Shown here: positions 1-7,586 of the stretch, in pieces
Numbering within the stretch: the first letter of the stretch is position 1
Layout of the letters: each line of letters starts with the position of its first letter
The notes under the pieces: generated by a model
Seen by the model: only the letters and a program-made list of their open reading frames with translations
The model's database searches: none
Told to the model about the DNA's origin: nothing
NCBI RefSeq assembly: GCF_921293875.1
Contig: NZ_CAKLDI010000001.1
Span: 1,084,475 to 1,148,474 of the forward strand
Origin: Vibrio stylophorae
GTDB lineage: Bacteria > Pseudomonadota > Gammaproteobacteria > Enterobacterales > Vibrionaceae
Direction: 5' to 3'
DNA: 64,000 nt
Made by a program: the position numbers and the translations under genes

Positions 1-555
1 AGCAAGGGCTATCCGATGGTATTGGCATTTGGCCAATGGGGCGTGAAATATGCGACCAATGAACGTAAACGCGATCGTGAGCGTAAAGTGGCGCAAATTA
101 TGGCTGAAAACTCAGCTTGGAGTACGCTCTCATCGGTGATTAATTTGCACGGTGAGTTGACTGATGAAACGTCAGCAAAGCGAATTAGCAGCACTATGCG
201 CCTAACGGAAAAACTTGGCCGTGACTCGGTTACATCTAAGGATGTTGAGGCAGAAGATCAGATTCAGCAGCTGGTTGATAGAAGCTCAAAAATGACTTCT
301 AGCATCAAGGGGTTAAAAGGCGTTCGCATGATGGGTGAATGGCGTCAAAAACACCCAGAATCTGGCCAAGAAATGGTGGGTGTTGTCCTTGTGTGGCATC
401 CGCAAACAGCACAAGCTTTCACTGAAATTCAAGAAGGCAAGCGTGCCGATGAGATGACCGAAGCGCAACCCAAAGCGGCATCTTCAACATTTGAAAGTGA
501 TACCAATCAGCCGCTTTATAGTACGGGTGGTGACATTAACGTGAATGATTTTTAA
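1..555 (+). CDS. Envelope-cluster protein, 5' truncated (DUF6844-like, tentative)
   Basis: The reading frame is already open at base 1 and continues through an ATG at 16, so the N-terminus lies outside the window. About 184 residues remain. The visible part is hydrophilic, with a basic stretch near the start, an amphipathic helix-rich middle and a GEW...GVVLVWHP segment that looks like a beta strand pair, then a low-complexity tail. It resembles the conserved but uncharacterised DUF6844-type proteins of vibrios; this is a weak family impression. It is followed after 10 nt by the CsgG/FlgT-like gene, so the two are probably cotranscribed. Function unknown. Confidence 0.6.
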   Translation, partial: SKGYPMVLAFGQWGVKYATNERKRDRERKVAQIMAENSAWSTLSSVINLHGELTDETSAKRISSTMRLTEKLGRDSVTSKDVEAEDQIQQLVDRSSKMTSSIKGLKGVRMMGEWRQKHPESGQEMVGVVLVWHPQTAQAFTEIQEGKRADEMTEAQPKAASSTFESDTNQPLYSTGGDINVNDF

Positions 556-565
556 GGTATCACCG

Positions 566-1717
566 ATGAAATTTATCCGTCTATTTATGATGGTTATTAT
601 CACAATGGGCAGCATTGCTGCCCATGCTGAATCAGTTCAAGTGATCAATAACGGTTATGGACAAAATTTAGACGCCGCGATTAGCAAAGCACTTCGCCGC
701 TCCATTGAACAAGTCCGTGGTGTATCCATAGCGTCTGAGTCAATTCAATCCATTAAGACAATGGATAGTGCGGCGATGACCGAGAGTCAGTATGAGAACA
801 ATACAGCGCAAGCGCAGGTGATGACATCTCAGGGACGGGTGACTTATTCGATCCTATCTGAAAATTGTGATAGCCAAGGGTGCCATGTAAAGCTCAATGT
901 CTCAGTTGATGTGCCTGATGGGATGGCGCGCCGTAAGGTGATGGAAAATATGAACAAATACCGTCGCACTATGGTTGTTTTACCCTTTTCTGGACCCGAT
1001 GGCGAAACTATGCAGCGCTACTTACGCGATCGTTTTGTGCAAGATCGCAAGATGAGCGTACTGGATTTGAGTAGCCAAAAAAGCGTCGATTATGTGTTGC
1101 GCGGGCGTGTGCTTGAAGCCAAAACACATAAGCGTGTTGTTGATAAATCCTATTCAGTGGCACTCACTGGCGAGAAAGTGAAAGACGTTCGTACTTATTA
1201 CACTTCAAAGGTATTGGTTGAATACCAGATGATTGATGTCGCAACTGGGCAAATCAAATGGAGTGCGACGGTTCCAACGACGTCATCGCGTAATAATCTC
1301 GATCTTTTGTTGAATATCACTGCGGATAAAATTTTCTCTCAGCTTAAAAATAATATTTATCCACTAGTCGCCATTAAAATTGGGCCAACTGAGATGGCAT
1401 TGAACTCAGGTGGGCAGAGTATCAAAGTCGGTCAAATTTATGATCTCTTTGAAAAAGCAGGTGTGCTTCGTGACCCTTACACCAAAGAGGTGTTGGGCTT
1501 TAATGAGCGCAAAGTAGCGCAGGGGCGCGTGACACGGGTATTGGCGAAAACGGCGTATATCCAAGTGATTCATGGTGATATTTCGGCGATTAAAATGGAT
1601 GCGATTGCGCGCCTTGCTAAGGCGGCTCCAAAGCCTAAGCGTCACCGAGCCTCAAGGCCAAGTCATAGCAAACCAAAGCCAGCAACAGCTGAAGCGAATG
1701 GCGATATCTTTTTCTAA
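566..1717 (+). CDS. Periplasmic CsgG/FlgT-like protein
   Basis: 383 residues from the ATG at 566. This start is preferred over an ATG at 545 because it has an AAGGT Shine-Dalgarno 8 nt upstream, does not overlap the previous gene, and opens directly on a signal peptide cleaved near AHAES. After the signal comes a short domain (about 20-115) with the LDAAISKALRRSIEQV pattern seen at the N-terminus of FlgT-like proteins. A CsgG/LpoB-like alpha-beta domain (about 125-270) follows, with MVVLPFSG, VDYVLRGRV and ATGQIKWSA strands, then a small beta domain and a basic, Pro/Lys/Ser-rich tail. CsgG and FlgT relatives act in outer-membrane secretion or assembly of surface structures. A similar role here is inference, supported by the probable barrel gene 60 nt downstream. 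Confidence 0.65.
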   Translation: MKFIRLFMMVIITMGSIAAHAESVQVINNGYGQNLDAAISKALRRSIEQVRGVSIASESIQSIKTMDSAAMTESQYENNTAQAQVMTSQGRVTYSILSENCDSQGCHVKLNVSVDVPDGMARRKVMENMNKYRRTMVVLPFSGPDGETMQRYLRDRFVQDRKMSVLDLSSQKSVDYVLRGRVLEAKTHKRVVDKSYSVALTGEKVKDVRTYYTSKVLVEYQMIDVATGQIKWSATVPTTSSRNNLDLLLNITADKIFSQLKNNIYPLVAIKIGPTEMALNSGGQSIKVGQIYDLFEKAGVLRDPYTKEVLGFNERKVAQGRVTRVLAKTAYIQVIHGDISAIKMDAIARLAKAAPKPKRHRASRPSHSKPKPATAEANGDIFF

Positions 1718-1777
1718 TTTTTTGGGGCGAAGCGTTGCTAAGCCCCGGTTTCACATAAATAAAAAATAAATAACACT

Positions 1778-3664
1778 ATGAAAAAAATAATTTTTTTATG
1801 CTTGCTAGGGATAACGGCACCAGCAGCTGCTTACGAGCGCGTAGCAGCGAGCAGTACCACTCTGACTGAAAATCAATTTCGTGATCAATCGGGCGCACCC
1901 CAAGTGTCACTTCACAAGCGTCATCCGCAGTGCGAGGACGATTGTGATCAAATCTTAACCATGGGTCGCTATGCCCATGCGTTTAATCCTGATGCTGAAT
2001 TGGATGTGGTGAGCCGTTATCGCGATCGCAGCTTTGCCTTAGTCAGCCAAGAGCATGTGAAAGCAAACGGTAAATCAAGCTCACGTACAGATTATCATTT
2101 TGTCAGTGGCGCACATGATCAAATTCGTGTCGATCGCGCATTGTGCACCGGCGCGCAAGCCAAAGGATTTAGTGCGCGTGGTGAATTATTGTGTCTTGAG
2201 GATGAGTCGTTAAAGATTTATACCCCGAGCTCAGAGCATGAAATTAAATTGCCAGCAGAATCAACTTTTGGGGCAATTAATAATAATTTGGCCGGTACAG
2301 TGGCAATCGCCTTTGTGAATGCAGATAAACGCATGATGTATTATGCCAATTTGCATGATCTTTTAGCTCAGGGAAATAGTGCATGGCAATCGATGCCAAC
2401 ACGCCTACATAATCGCTCGGATAGCCGTGATGTGATTGCCGTTTATCCGGTGAACCGTAAGAAAGGCGAGGTGGCATTGTATGAATATATTAACCCTTTC
2501 AATAAAGGGTTAACCCTCTATTCTTTTGCCGGCGATCAATCGAAACGTCATGTATTAACCAATGAGTCCATGGGGCATATCGGTTTTGCACCTGAGGTTT
2601 TTGTCTCAAATAACCAATATGTTGTTACAGCAAAAGACAGCCGTGATGCAAGCTTAAAGAGCTATGTGATTGCGCCTGAAAGTTTGCAGCAAGAAGACCA
2701 ATACCATAATGATGAATCCAGTCAGTCTCAGCTTGATTTTATGGCTGGTTATGGCTTGACCTATAACAATTGGGAAGCGTCTCAGTCTGTGGGTGGTGAT
2801 GTTGATACCGAATACGACATTGAACCTAGCTTGATGCATTCGCTCTATTTCCAAGCACGCTATGCAGATACACAAGTGTCACTTAAATACTTAACCAACC
2901 AAGCGAAGGAAACTGGTAATGCAGGTACCTCAAATGCGGTGAGTATGCTGACCGGCTTGGTTGATTTTAATCAGTTCTTTAAAGGCGCGGATACATTGCG
3001 TTTAAAGATTGATTGGACCCAAACGGATGGCGTCGCAACCTATAAGGCGGATCGCGCCGATCTTTGCCTTGCCGAAGGTTGCAAGGTCAGTAAAAACTTC
3101 AGTACTGAATATATGAATGTCGAAACCTTGGTTATGAGTGATGGTGGCGTTTATATGGGCTTGCGTTATTCAAATTTCGCGATGCCAAGTGCGGTTGGTT
3201 TTACGCGTAATAAAGACAGCGACCATGTTCTTGGCGCAGCTTTTGATGAAGACTACGAGCAATCACGCCTGATGTTTGTACTGGGTTCAGATGAAGCCGC
3301 TTATGGTGCGCGATACGAAACAGACTATAGCCGTTTCTTCCTTCGTCCGAATTTAGGCTTGGGTGTGGTACAGCACAAAATTTCAGATGCTGCTGAAAAA
3401 GCGGCGCGAAATGGCGAAACCGGTGATATTGCGGGTGAGTATGGCATGATTGTGAGCGGCGGCTTGGACTTGGGCTATACCTATCAGCGTCGCTGGCTTG
3501 AAGCGCGTGGCTTAGGATTCTCAGTACAAACGGGTGTTCGTGCCCATGTTGATTGGATGACTAATAGTCCTTTTGGTGATGCCAAAGATGATGAAATCTA
3601 TTTCAATAGTGATCGATTTGATTTGATGTGGGGACCATACATTCAATTCAACGCAATTTTCTAA
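1778..3664 (+). CDS. Exported protein with probable C-terminal outer-membrane beta-barrel
   Basis: 628 residues. It begins with a clear signal peptide (MKKIIFLCLLGITAPAAAYE). The first half has repeated short strand motifs and a Cys pair (CEDDC) near residue 50. From about residue 320 it becomes an alternating amphipathic-strand pattern rich in Tyr, Gly, Asp and Trp, and it ends WGPYIQFNAIF, a terminal Phe as expected for a BAM-inserted barrel. No named family was recognised. It is the last gene of the left-hand cluster, 60 nt after the CsgG/FlgT-like gene and before a strong terminator. The three genes may build one envelope complex; that is inference from adjacency and export signals. Confidence 0.65.
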   Translation: MKKIIFLCLLGITAPAAAYERVAASSTTLTENQFRDQSGAPQVSLHKRHPQCEDDCDQILTMGRYAHAFNPDAELDVVSRYRDRSFALVSQEHVKANGKSSSRTDYHFVSGAHDQIRVDRALCTGAQAKGFSARGELLCLEDESLKIYTPSSEHEIKLPAESTFGAINNNLAGTVAIAFVNADKRMMYYANLHDLLAQGNSAWQSMPTRLHNRSDSRDVIAVYPVNRKKGEVALYEYINPFNKGLTLYSFAGDQSKRHVLTNESMGHIGFAPEVFVSNNQYVVTAKDSRDASLKSYVIAPESLQQEDQYHNDESSQSQLDFMAGYGLTYNNWEASQSVGGDVDTEYDIEPSLMHSLYFQARYADTQVSLKYLTNQAKETGNAGTSNAVSMLTGLVDFNQFFKGADTLRLKIDWTQTDGVATYKADRADLCLAEGCKVSKNFSTEYMNVETLVMSDGGVYMGLRYSNFAMPSAVGFTRNKDSDHVLGAAFDEDYEQSRLMFVLGSDEAAYGARYETDYSRFFLRPNLGLGVVQHKISDAAEKAARNGETGDIAGEYGMIVSGGLDLGYTYQRRWLEARGLGFSVQTGVRAHVDWMTNSPFGDAKDDEIYFNSDRFDLMWGPYIQFNAIF

Positions 3665-3690
3665 TCACGTCAGTGCGATTTGAATCATGA

Positions 3691-3717
3691 AGGGGTGCCA
3701 AATGGCACCTCTTTTTT
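3691..3717 (+). terminator. Rho-independent terminator of the left envelope cluster
   Basis: GGTGCC (3694-3699) pairs with GGCACC (3704-3709) across AAAT, extended to nine pairs with one G-U, followed by TCTTTTTT. Confidence 0.85.
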
Positions 3718-3796
3718 ATGCCCGCGCGCTGTAAGTCCTGAATAATCAATGCAAACTTTAGTTGCCATTTAACTGGATAAAAATTGTGGTCTTTAT

Positions 3797-3826
3797 TTGA
3801 AGCGCCATCGAATTTGGCGCTAGGAT
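3797..3826 (+). promoter_or_regulatory. Candidate promoter with an inverted repeat in its spacer
   Basis: A -35-like TTGAAG (3797-3802) and -10-like TAGGAT (3821-3826) are separated by 18 bp. The spacer holds AGCGCCA (3801-3807) and TGGCGCT (3815-3821), a perfect 7+7 inverted repeat. The predicted transcript would begin close to 3833, exactly where the riboswitch aptamer begins, which supports the assignment. The repeat could be an operator for a regulator acting between the promoter elements. Boxes are imperfect, so the promoter call is tentative. Confidence 0.45.
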
Positions 3827-3833
3827 GAGCACA

Positions 3834-3884
3834 CGGTGATGGAGTTCCACCGATTGAACCGCCTTAGTGCTGATGACTCCTACC
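3834..3884 (+). promoter_or_regulatory. Fluoride riboswitch (crcB-motif) aptamer
   Basis: The segment reads GGTGATGGAGTTCCACC, then AACCGCC, then GCTGATGACTCCTACC. This is the crcB/fluoride layout: GGNGAUGG, three variable bases, UCCNCC, an AACCGC joint, and CUGAUG-A followed by bases complementary to the first variable triplet. GAGT (3841-3844) pairs with ACTC (3876-3879) as the main stem. CGGTG (3834-3838) pairs with CACCG (3848-3852) as the pseudoknot typical of this class. The P3 hairpin is very short. It lies upstream of an IscU-like/GGGtGRT operon instead of a known fluoride exporter gene. The family match is by eye. Confidence 0.8.
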
Positions 3885-3990
3885 CCAGATGAAAACAGTT
3901 GCGTGCTCACGTAGCTGCTGGTGTAGGTCCACGTCACGTCCTACCCCAGCTAGCACGCAACTGTTTCCAATAATCCAAACATAATTGGAA
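3879..3990 (+). promoter_or_regulatory. Riboswitch expression platform with competing hairpins
   Basis: CCTACCCCAG occurs twice, at the aptamer edge (3879-3888) and again at 3940-3949. The intervening CTGGTGTAGG (3918-3927) can pair with either copy, with one mismatch, so the two pairings exclude each other. A perfect 15-bp stem joins 3893-3907 and 3952-3966. A further stem, TTCCAAT (3965-3971) with ATTGGAA (3984-3990), buries the GGAA Shine-Dalgarno of the next gene and shares bases with the long stem. No T-run follows the long hairpin, so control looks translational rather than by intrinsic termination. Structure is inferred from complementarity only. Confidence 0.65.
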
Positions 3991-3997
3991 GCATGTC

Positions 3998-4684
3998 ATG
4001 CAAGAGCAAACTATTTTTCAATGTCCCGTCTCTCGAGGCGATCTTCACCCAAGTGCACCGATCCCAGTTGAAGGTCGAATGATTCGTCCACAAGAGGTGA
4101 TTGCGATTTCAGGTTTAAGCCATGGTGTGGGTGCTTGTGCGCCGCAGCAAGGTGCAGCCAAAATTACCCTGAATGTTAAAAACGGCATTATCAAAGAAGC
4201 CTTGATTGAAACCATCGGCTGTTCAGGGATGACCCAATCAGCGGCGATGGCAGCTGAAATCCTGACTGGTAAAACCATTCTTGAAGCCCTTAACACTGAC
4301 TTGGTTTGCGATGCCATCAATGTGGCGATGCGTGAAATCTTCCTACAACTTGCTTACGGTCGTAGCCAGTCTGCATTTTCTGAAGGTGGCCTTGAGGTTG
4401 GCGCTGCGATGGAAGATCTTGGTCAAACACAGCGCAGCCAAGTGGGTACAAGCTATGCAACCGAGTCTCATGGCGTGCGTTACCTTGAGATTGCAGAGGG
4501 CTATGTGACTGAGCTTGGTTTGGATGAAAATAAAGAGGTAATCGGTTACGCCTATGTCAACTTAGGCAAAATGATGAAAGCGATCAATGAGGGAATGGCG
4601 CCAGCACAAGCGCTTGAAGCCGCCAGTGGTCACTATGGCCGCTTTGCAGAAGCGGTGACCACTATCAACCCTCGTCAAGCCTAA
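3998..4684 (+). CDS. IscU/NifU-like iron-sulfur cluster scaffold protein
   Basis: 228 residues. The core has the three spaced cysteines of IscU/NifU-N scaffolds: Cys47 in GVGACAP, Cys75 in ETIGCSGMTQ and Cys104 in LVCDAIN, plus an extra Cys9. Such proteins hold a nascent Fe-S cluster in the cytoplasm. The chain is longer than IscU (about 128 residues), with a C-terminal extension of about 90 residues. The start is the ATG at 3998, 7 nt after the GGAA sequestered in the leader hairpin. It is followed after 10 nt by the GGGtGRT gene; this pairing of a scaffold-like protein with a GGGtGRT protein is a conserved but poorly understood arrangement. Substrate and partner are unknown. Confidence 0.85.
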   Translation: MQEQTIFQCPVSRGDLHPSAPIPVEGRMIRPQEVIAISGLSHGVGACAPQQGAAKITLNVKNGIIKEALIETIGCSGMTQSAAMAAEILTGKTILEALNTDLVCDAINVAMREIFLQLAYGRSQSAFSEGGLEVGAAMEDLGQTQRSQVGTSYATESHGVRYLEIAEGYVTELGLDENKEVIGYAYVNLGKMMKAINEGMAPAQALEAASGHYGRFAEAVTTINPRQA

Positions 4685-4694
4685 GGAGCCTTCC

Positions 4695-5666
4695 ATGAAT
4701 CATGCAATTTCAGAGCAGCTTGCTGCTATTCAGTTGGCCGATATCAATGCGGCGCACCAATTTTGTCTCGACCATGGCATCGATGCCAAAGCCTTAGTTA
4801 TGGAAACGCAGCCTATCGCTTTTGAAAGTGCTTGCGACGCTTATACCTTGGGTGCGGCGATGGCGCTTTCTCGCGGCATTAGCAATGCAGAGCAAGCAGC
4901 CTTGGTGATTGGTGAAGGGCTGCAGGCATACACCAAACCAGGTAGTGTGGCGCATCAGCGTCAAGTGGGCTTGGGTCACGGCGCCTTGGCTGCGCGATTG
5001 CTCAATGAAGAGAGCCATTGCTTTGCCTTTTTGGCCGGTCATGAGTCTTTTGCTGCTGCTGAAGGTGCGATTAAAATTGCGCTGAACGTCAACCAATCTC
5101 GTCAAAGTCCACTGAAAGTCATTTTGAATGGCTTGGGTAAAGATGCAGCATATTTGATTGCGCGTATTAACGGTTTTACCTATGTGCGCACTGAGTTTGA
5201 TTATCAATCTGGTGAGCTCAAAGAAGTGAGCCGTCGCCGTTTCTCTCAAGGCCCTCGTGGTGAGATCCTTTGCTTTGGCGCTGATGATGTGCGCGAAGGC
5301 GTGGCTATCATGCATCATGAAGGTGTGGATGTGAGCATTACGGGTAACTCAACCAACCCAACACGTTTCCAACACCCTGTGGCTGGTATCTATAAAGCTG
5401 AGCGTACGCGTGAAGGCTTGCCTTATTTCTCTGTAGCATCTGGTGGTGGTACCGGTCGTACCTTGCACCCAGATAACGTTGCAGCAGGTCCTGCATCTTA
5501 CGGGATGACAGATACCATGGGCCGCATGCATGCTGATGCGCAGTTTGCAGGCAGCTCTTCAGTACCAGCGCACGTGGCGATGATGGGCTTTATCGGCATG
5601 GGGAATAACCCAATGGTCGGCGCAACCGTGGCACTGGCAGTGAAAGTAAGTCAAGCGAAACGCTAA
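4695..5666 (+). CDS. GGGtGRT family protein
   Basis: 323 residues. The family signature GGGTGRT is at residues 250-256, within a Gly-rich segment, and further glycine and methionine motifs (GMGNNPMVGATVALAV) close the protein. No signal peptide or membrane span, so it is cytoplasmic. An AAGGAG Shine-Dalgarno sits just after the stop of the scaffold gene, indicating cotranscription and shared control by the upstream riboswitch. The family is widespread but its biochemical role is not established to my knowledge. Its constant company with a scaffold-like protein suggests an Fe-S or metal-linked function, which is inference. Confidence 0.88.
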   Translation: MNHAISEQLAAIQLADINAAHQFCLDHGIDAKALVMETQPIAFESACDAYTLGAAMALSRGISNAEQAALVIGEGLQAYTKPGSVAHQRQVGLGHGALAARLLNEESHCFAFLAGHESFAAAEGAIKIALNVNQSRQSPLKVILNGLGKDAAYLIARINGFTYVRTEFDYQSGELKEVSRRRFSQGPRGEILCFGADDVREGVAIMHHEGVDVSITGNSTNPTRFQHPVAGIYKAERTREGLPYFSVASGGGTGRTLHPDNVAAGPASYGMTDTMGRMHADAQFAGSSSVPAHVAMMGFIGMGNNPMVGATVALAVKVSQAKR

Positions 5667-5688
5667 ACCACGATAAATGTTGAATGAT

Positions 5689-5715
5689 AAAAAAGGCGCA
5701 TGAAGCGCCTTTTTT
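5689..5715. terminator. Bidirectional terminator between GGGtGRT gene and lrgB
   Basis: GGCGC (5695-5699) pairs with GCGCC (5705-5709), flanked by A6 on the left and T6 on the right, so it can serve both converging transcripts. Confidence 0.85.
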
Positions 5716-5762
5716 ATGCTTTGAATTTTAGCGAAAAGCCATCGTAGCTAAAGTTGAACATT

Positions 5763-6440
5763 TCAAAAAATGGTCATTAGCAGCGGAAACATAATGGGGG
5801 CGAGTAAAGAGGTGATGACGCCACAAATGACCAGCGCCAGCGAGCTAAATGCCCCTTCTTCATAACTTACTTCTGCCGCTTTTGAGGTGCCAAGAGCATG
5901 GGACATGGTGCCCATGGTCAGGCCGCGTGCCAGTGGATCGGCAATACGCAACAAAGAAAACAGCGGATAGCCCAAGATCATGCCAAAAAAGCCCGCGATG
6001 ATCACCATTACTGCCGCAATGGCAGGCTCGCCCTGAATCTGCTCAGAAACCGCCATGGCAATGGGGGTGGTGACAGATTTAGGCAAAATAGAAGCTGCAA
6101 GCGTGGGATCGGCACCCATTGAAAGCGCAATGACACCGCCTGTGAGCATCGCGACGATGGTGCCAAGTAAACACATGCCCAAAATCAGTTTCCAGCGCGC
6201 GCGAATTTGATGCATCTGCTCATAAAGAGGATAGGCAAAAGCCACCACCGCAGGTTGCAATAGCGCGTTGACATAGGTGTTGTAGCGATAATATTCGCTA
6301 TAGGGCACACCGAGCGTGACTAGTAGCGTGATTAAAATGGCCACCGTAATTAACAGTGGGTTATTGAGCGGATGACGCCACTTCATGGCAAACCAGCGGG
6401 CGGTATAAAAAATCGCAAAGGTCGCAAATAGCCAAATCAT
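5763..6440 (-). CDS. lrgB: LrgB/CidB family membrane protein
   Basis: 225 residues starting MIWLFATFAIFY. The start was moved downstream of the longest frame because its ATG overlaps the stop of lrgA in an ATGA arrangement, with AAAGGAAAG upstream. Multiple hydrophobic segments span the protein. The family core SILPKSVTTPIAMAVSEQ and GTSKAAEVSYEEGAFSSLAL is present. LrgB/CidB proteins are inner-membrane partners of the holin-like LrgA/CidA. They have been linked to murein hydrolase activity, programmed lysis and, in several bacteria, pyruvate or glycolate movement. Translational coupling to lrgA is evident. Confidence 0.92.
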   Translation of the reverse strand: MIWLFATFAIFYTARWFAMKWRHPLNNPLLITVAILITLLVTLGVPYSEYYRYNTYVNALLQPAVVAFAYPLYEQMHQIRARWKLILGMCLLGTIVAMLTGGVIALSMGADPTLAASILPKSVTTPIAMAVSEQIQGEPAIAAVMVIIAGFFGMILGYPLFSLLRIADPLARGLTMGTMSHALGTSKAAEVSYEEGAFSSLALVICGVITSLLAPIMFPLLMTIF

Positions 6441-6820
6441 GATTGCTTTCCTTTGAGTTTTTGAGTGAGAAAGCCCACCACCAAAAGGATCACAAAGGAG
6501 CTTCCCAGAGTACTTAATATAATGGCCCAAGCATTTTGGGTCAGTAGGTCATAGTAATTCATGACCCCGACAGCAACAGGAACAAAGAGTACAGCCATAT
6601 GCTTAATGAGCAATTCGCTGGACGCTTTGGCCCAGCACGGCGGTACCCATTGAAGGGCAAGCAGTAAAAAGAGGATAAGCATACCGATGACGCTGCCGGG
6701 TACAGCGATGCCGGTGAAGTGTTGAATGCCTTTACCGATGTAAAGGCAAACCATGATGGTAAAAAAAGATTTGAGGTATTGCATGCCCTGTTGGCCGTGA
6801 TTGTGGTCACAATTTGTCAT
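6437..6820 (-). CDS. lrgA: LrgA/CidA family holin-like protein
   Basis: 127 residues, with four hydrophobic segments and the family motif GIAVPGSVIGMLILFLLL near residues 37-54, then LLIKHMAVLFVPVAVGVMNY. LrgA/CidA proteins are small holin-like inner-membrane proteins that work with LrgB/CidB. The start is uncertain: the ATG at 6820 lacks a strong ribosome-binding site, and an internal ATG at 6784 would give a 115-residue protein beginning MQYLKSFF. Its stop overlaps the lrgB start. The gene lies 67 bp downstream of a winged-helix regulator on the same strand, which probably controls the pair. Confidence 0.9.
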   Translation of the reverse strand: MTNCDHNHGQQGMQYLKSFFTIMVCLYIGKGIQHFTGIAVPGSVIGMLILFLLLALQWVPPCWAKASSELLIKHMAVLFVPVAVGVMNYYDLLTQNAWAIILSTLGSSFVILLVVGFLTQKLKGKQS

Positions 6821-6887
6821 TCATCATACAAAAAGAGCCGAGCAGGAGCCAGTAAAAATGTGATTGAATGTTATTTTCAATCAGCGG

Positions 6888-7307
6888 CTATTCCTCATGT
6901 TTACGCCAGGGCCAGCAGCGTCGAAGCCAGCCCTTCATGCCTGAAGGTGGCTGCTGATTGGGAAAGGGCTGCATATTCTCGCTGCTGTGCCGGGGCATGG
7001 CGACGCGAATGCCATGATTGCGCACAATGGAGATATGAATGGCAAAATCGCCGTTTTTGATCAATTTACTGCGCAGCGCTGTGACTAAGGTAATAAGGCG
7101 CTGCTCGGCATCATAGCTTTCTTGAAAGAGATGATGCGCGAGCACGTTATAGGTCAACAGTTCGCCAGCATGGCGACACAGCACGGATAACAAACAGGAC
7201 TCATGAAAGGTGAGTGGGGTTTGACTGTTGTCGTGCCAATGTAAGCAATGATTGAGCGGATGAAAGCGGACTTCTGGAAAATCGTAGTAGCGAGTTAATT
7301 CAGTCAT
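6888..7307 (-). CDS. Stand-alone OmpR/ToxR-type winged-helix regulator
   Basis: 139 residues from the ATG at 7307, chosen for its AAGGAGCG Shine-Dalgarno 8 nt upstream. Residues about 10-100 show a trans_reg_C-type winged helix: an initial strand pair, LTFHESCLLSVLCRHAGELL, then the recognition helix DAEQRLITLVTALRSKL and a wing IVRNHGIRVAM. There is no receiver domain and no transmembrane segment; the tail is Pro/Gln-rich then Trp/Arg-rich. It resembles the cytoplasmic DNA-binding half of ToxR or CadC. Placed directly upstream of lrgAB on the same strand, it may control that pair in place of the usual LytR or LysR-type CidR. Target not shown by sequence. Confidence 0.75.
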   Translation of the reverse strand: MTELTRYYDFPEVRFHPLNHCLHWHDNSQTPLTFHESCLLSVLCRHAGELLTYNVLAHHLFQESYDAEQRLITLVTALRSKLIKNGDFAIHISIVRNHGIRVAMPRHSSENMQPFPNQQPPSGMKGWLRRCWPWRKHEE

Positions 7308-7469
7308 GATGAGCGCTCCTTGGTAACCACCCAATAAGTGTGAAAAGGAGATGGCAAAGCCGCAATATCAAAGTTGGGAATGGACGGTGATTCCTTGCAC
7401 TTTGCTAAGCGATACATGGTGGTGACATCACACTCGCTGTGGCCATGATGACAGACCTAAATTAGACAT

Positions 7470-7495
7470 AAAAAAACCCAGCCGAAGCTGGGTTT
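7470..7495 (-). terminator. Terminator of the NhaC-superfamily gene
   Basis: AAACCCAGC (7474-7482) pairs with GCTGGGTTT (7487-7495) around CGAA. The A7 run at 7470-7476 becomes a T run on the minus strand, placing it downstream of the antiporter gene. Confidence 0.85.
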
Positions 7496-7586
7496 GATTC
7501 AAGATTGGCTTAGTGCGCCCTTGGTCTTGAAGGTCCTTTAGCTACAGAACCATTCATTCAAGAACCATTGATTAAAGAACAATTGA

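Noticed and set aside
4794-5318. 174-codon minus-strand frame
   Set aside because: Antisense shadow of the GGGtGRT gene.
6719-7060. 113-codon plus-strand frame antisense to lrgA and the regulator gene
   Set aside because: Overlaps two well-supported genes on the opposite strand and has no features of its own.
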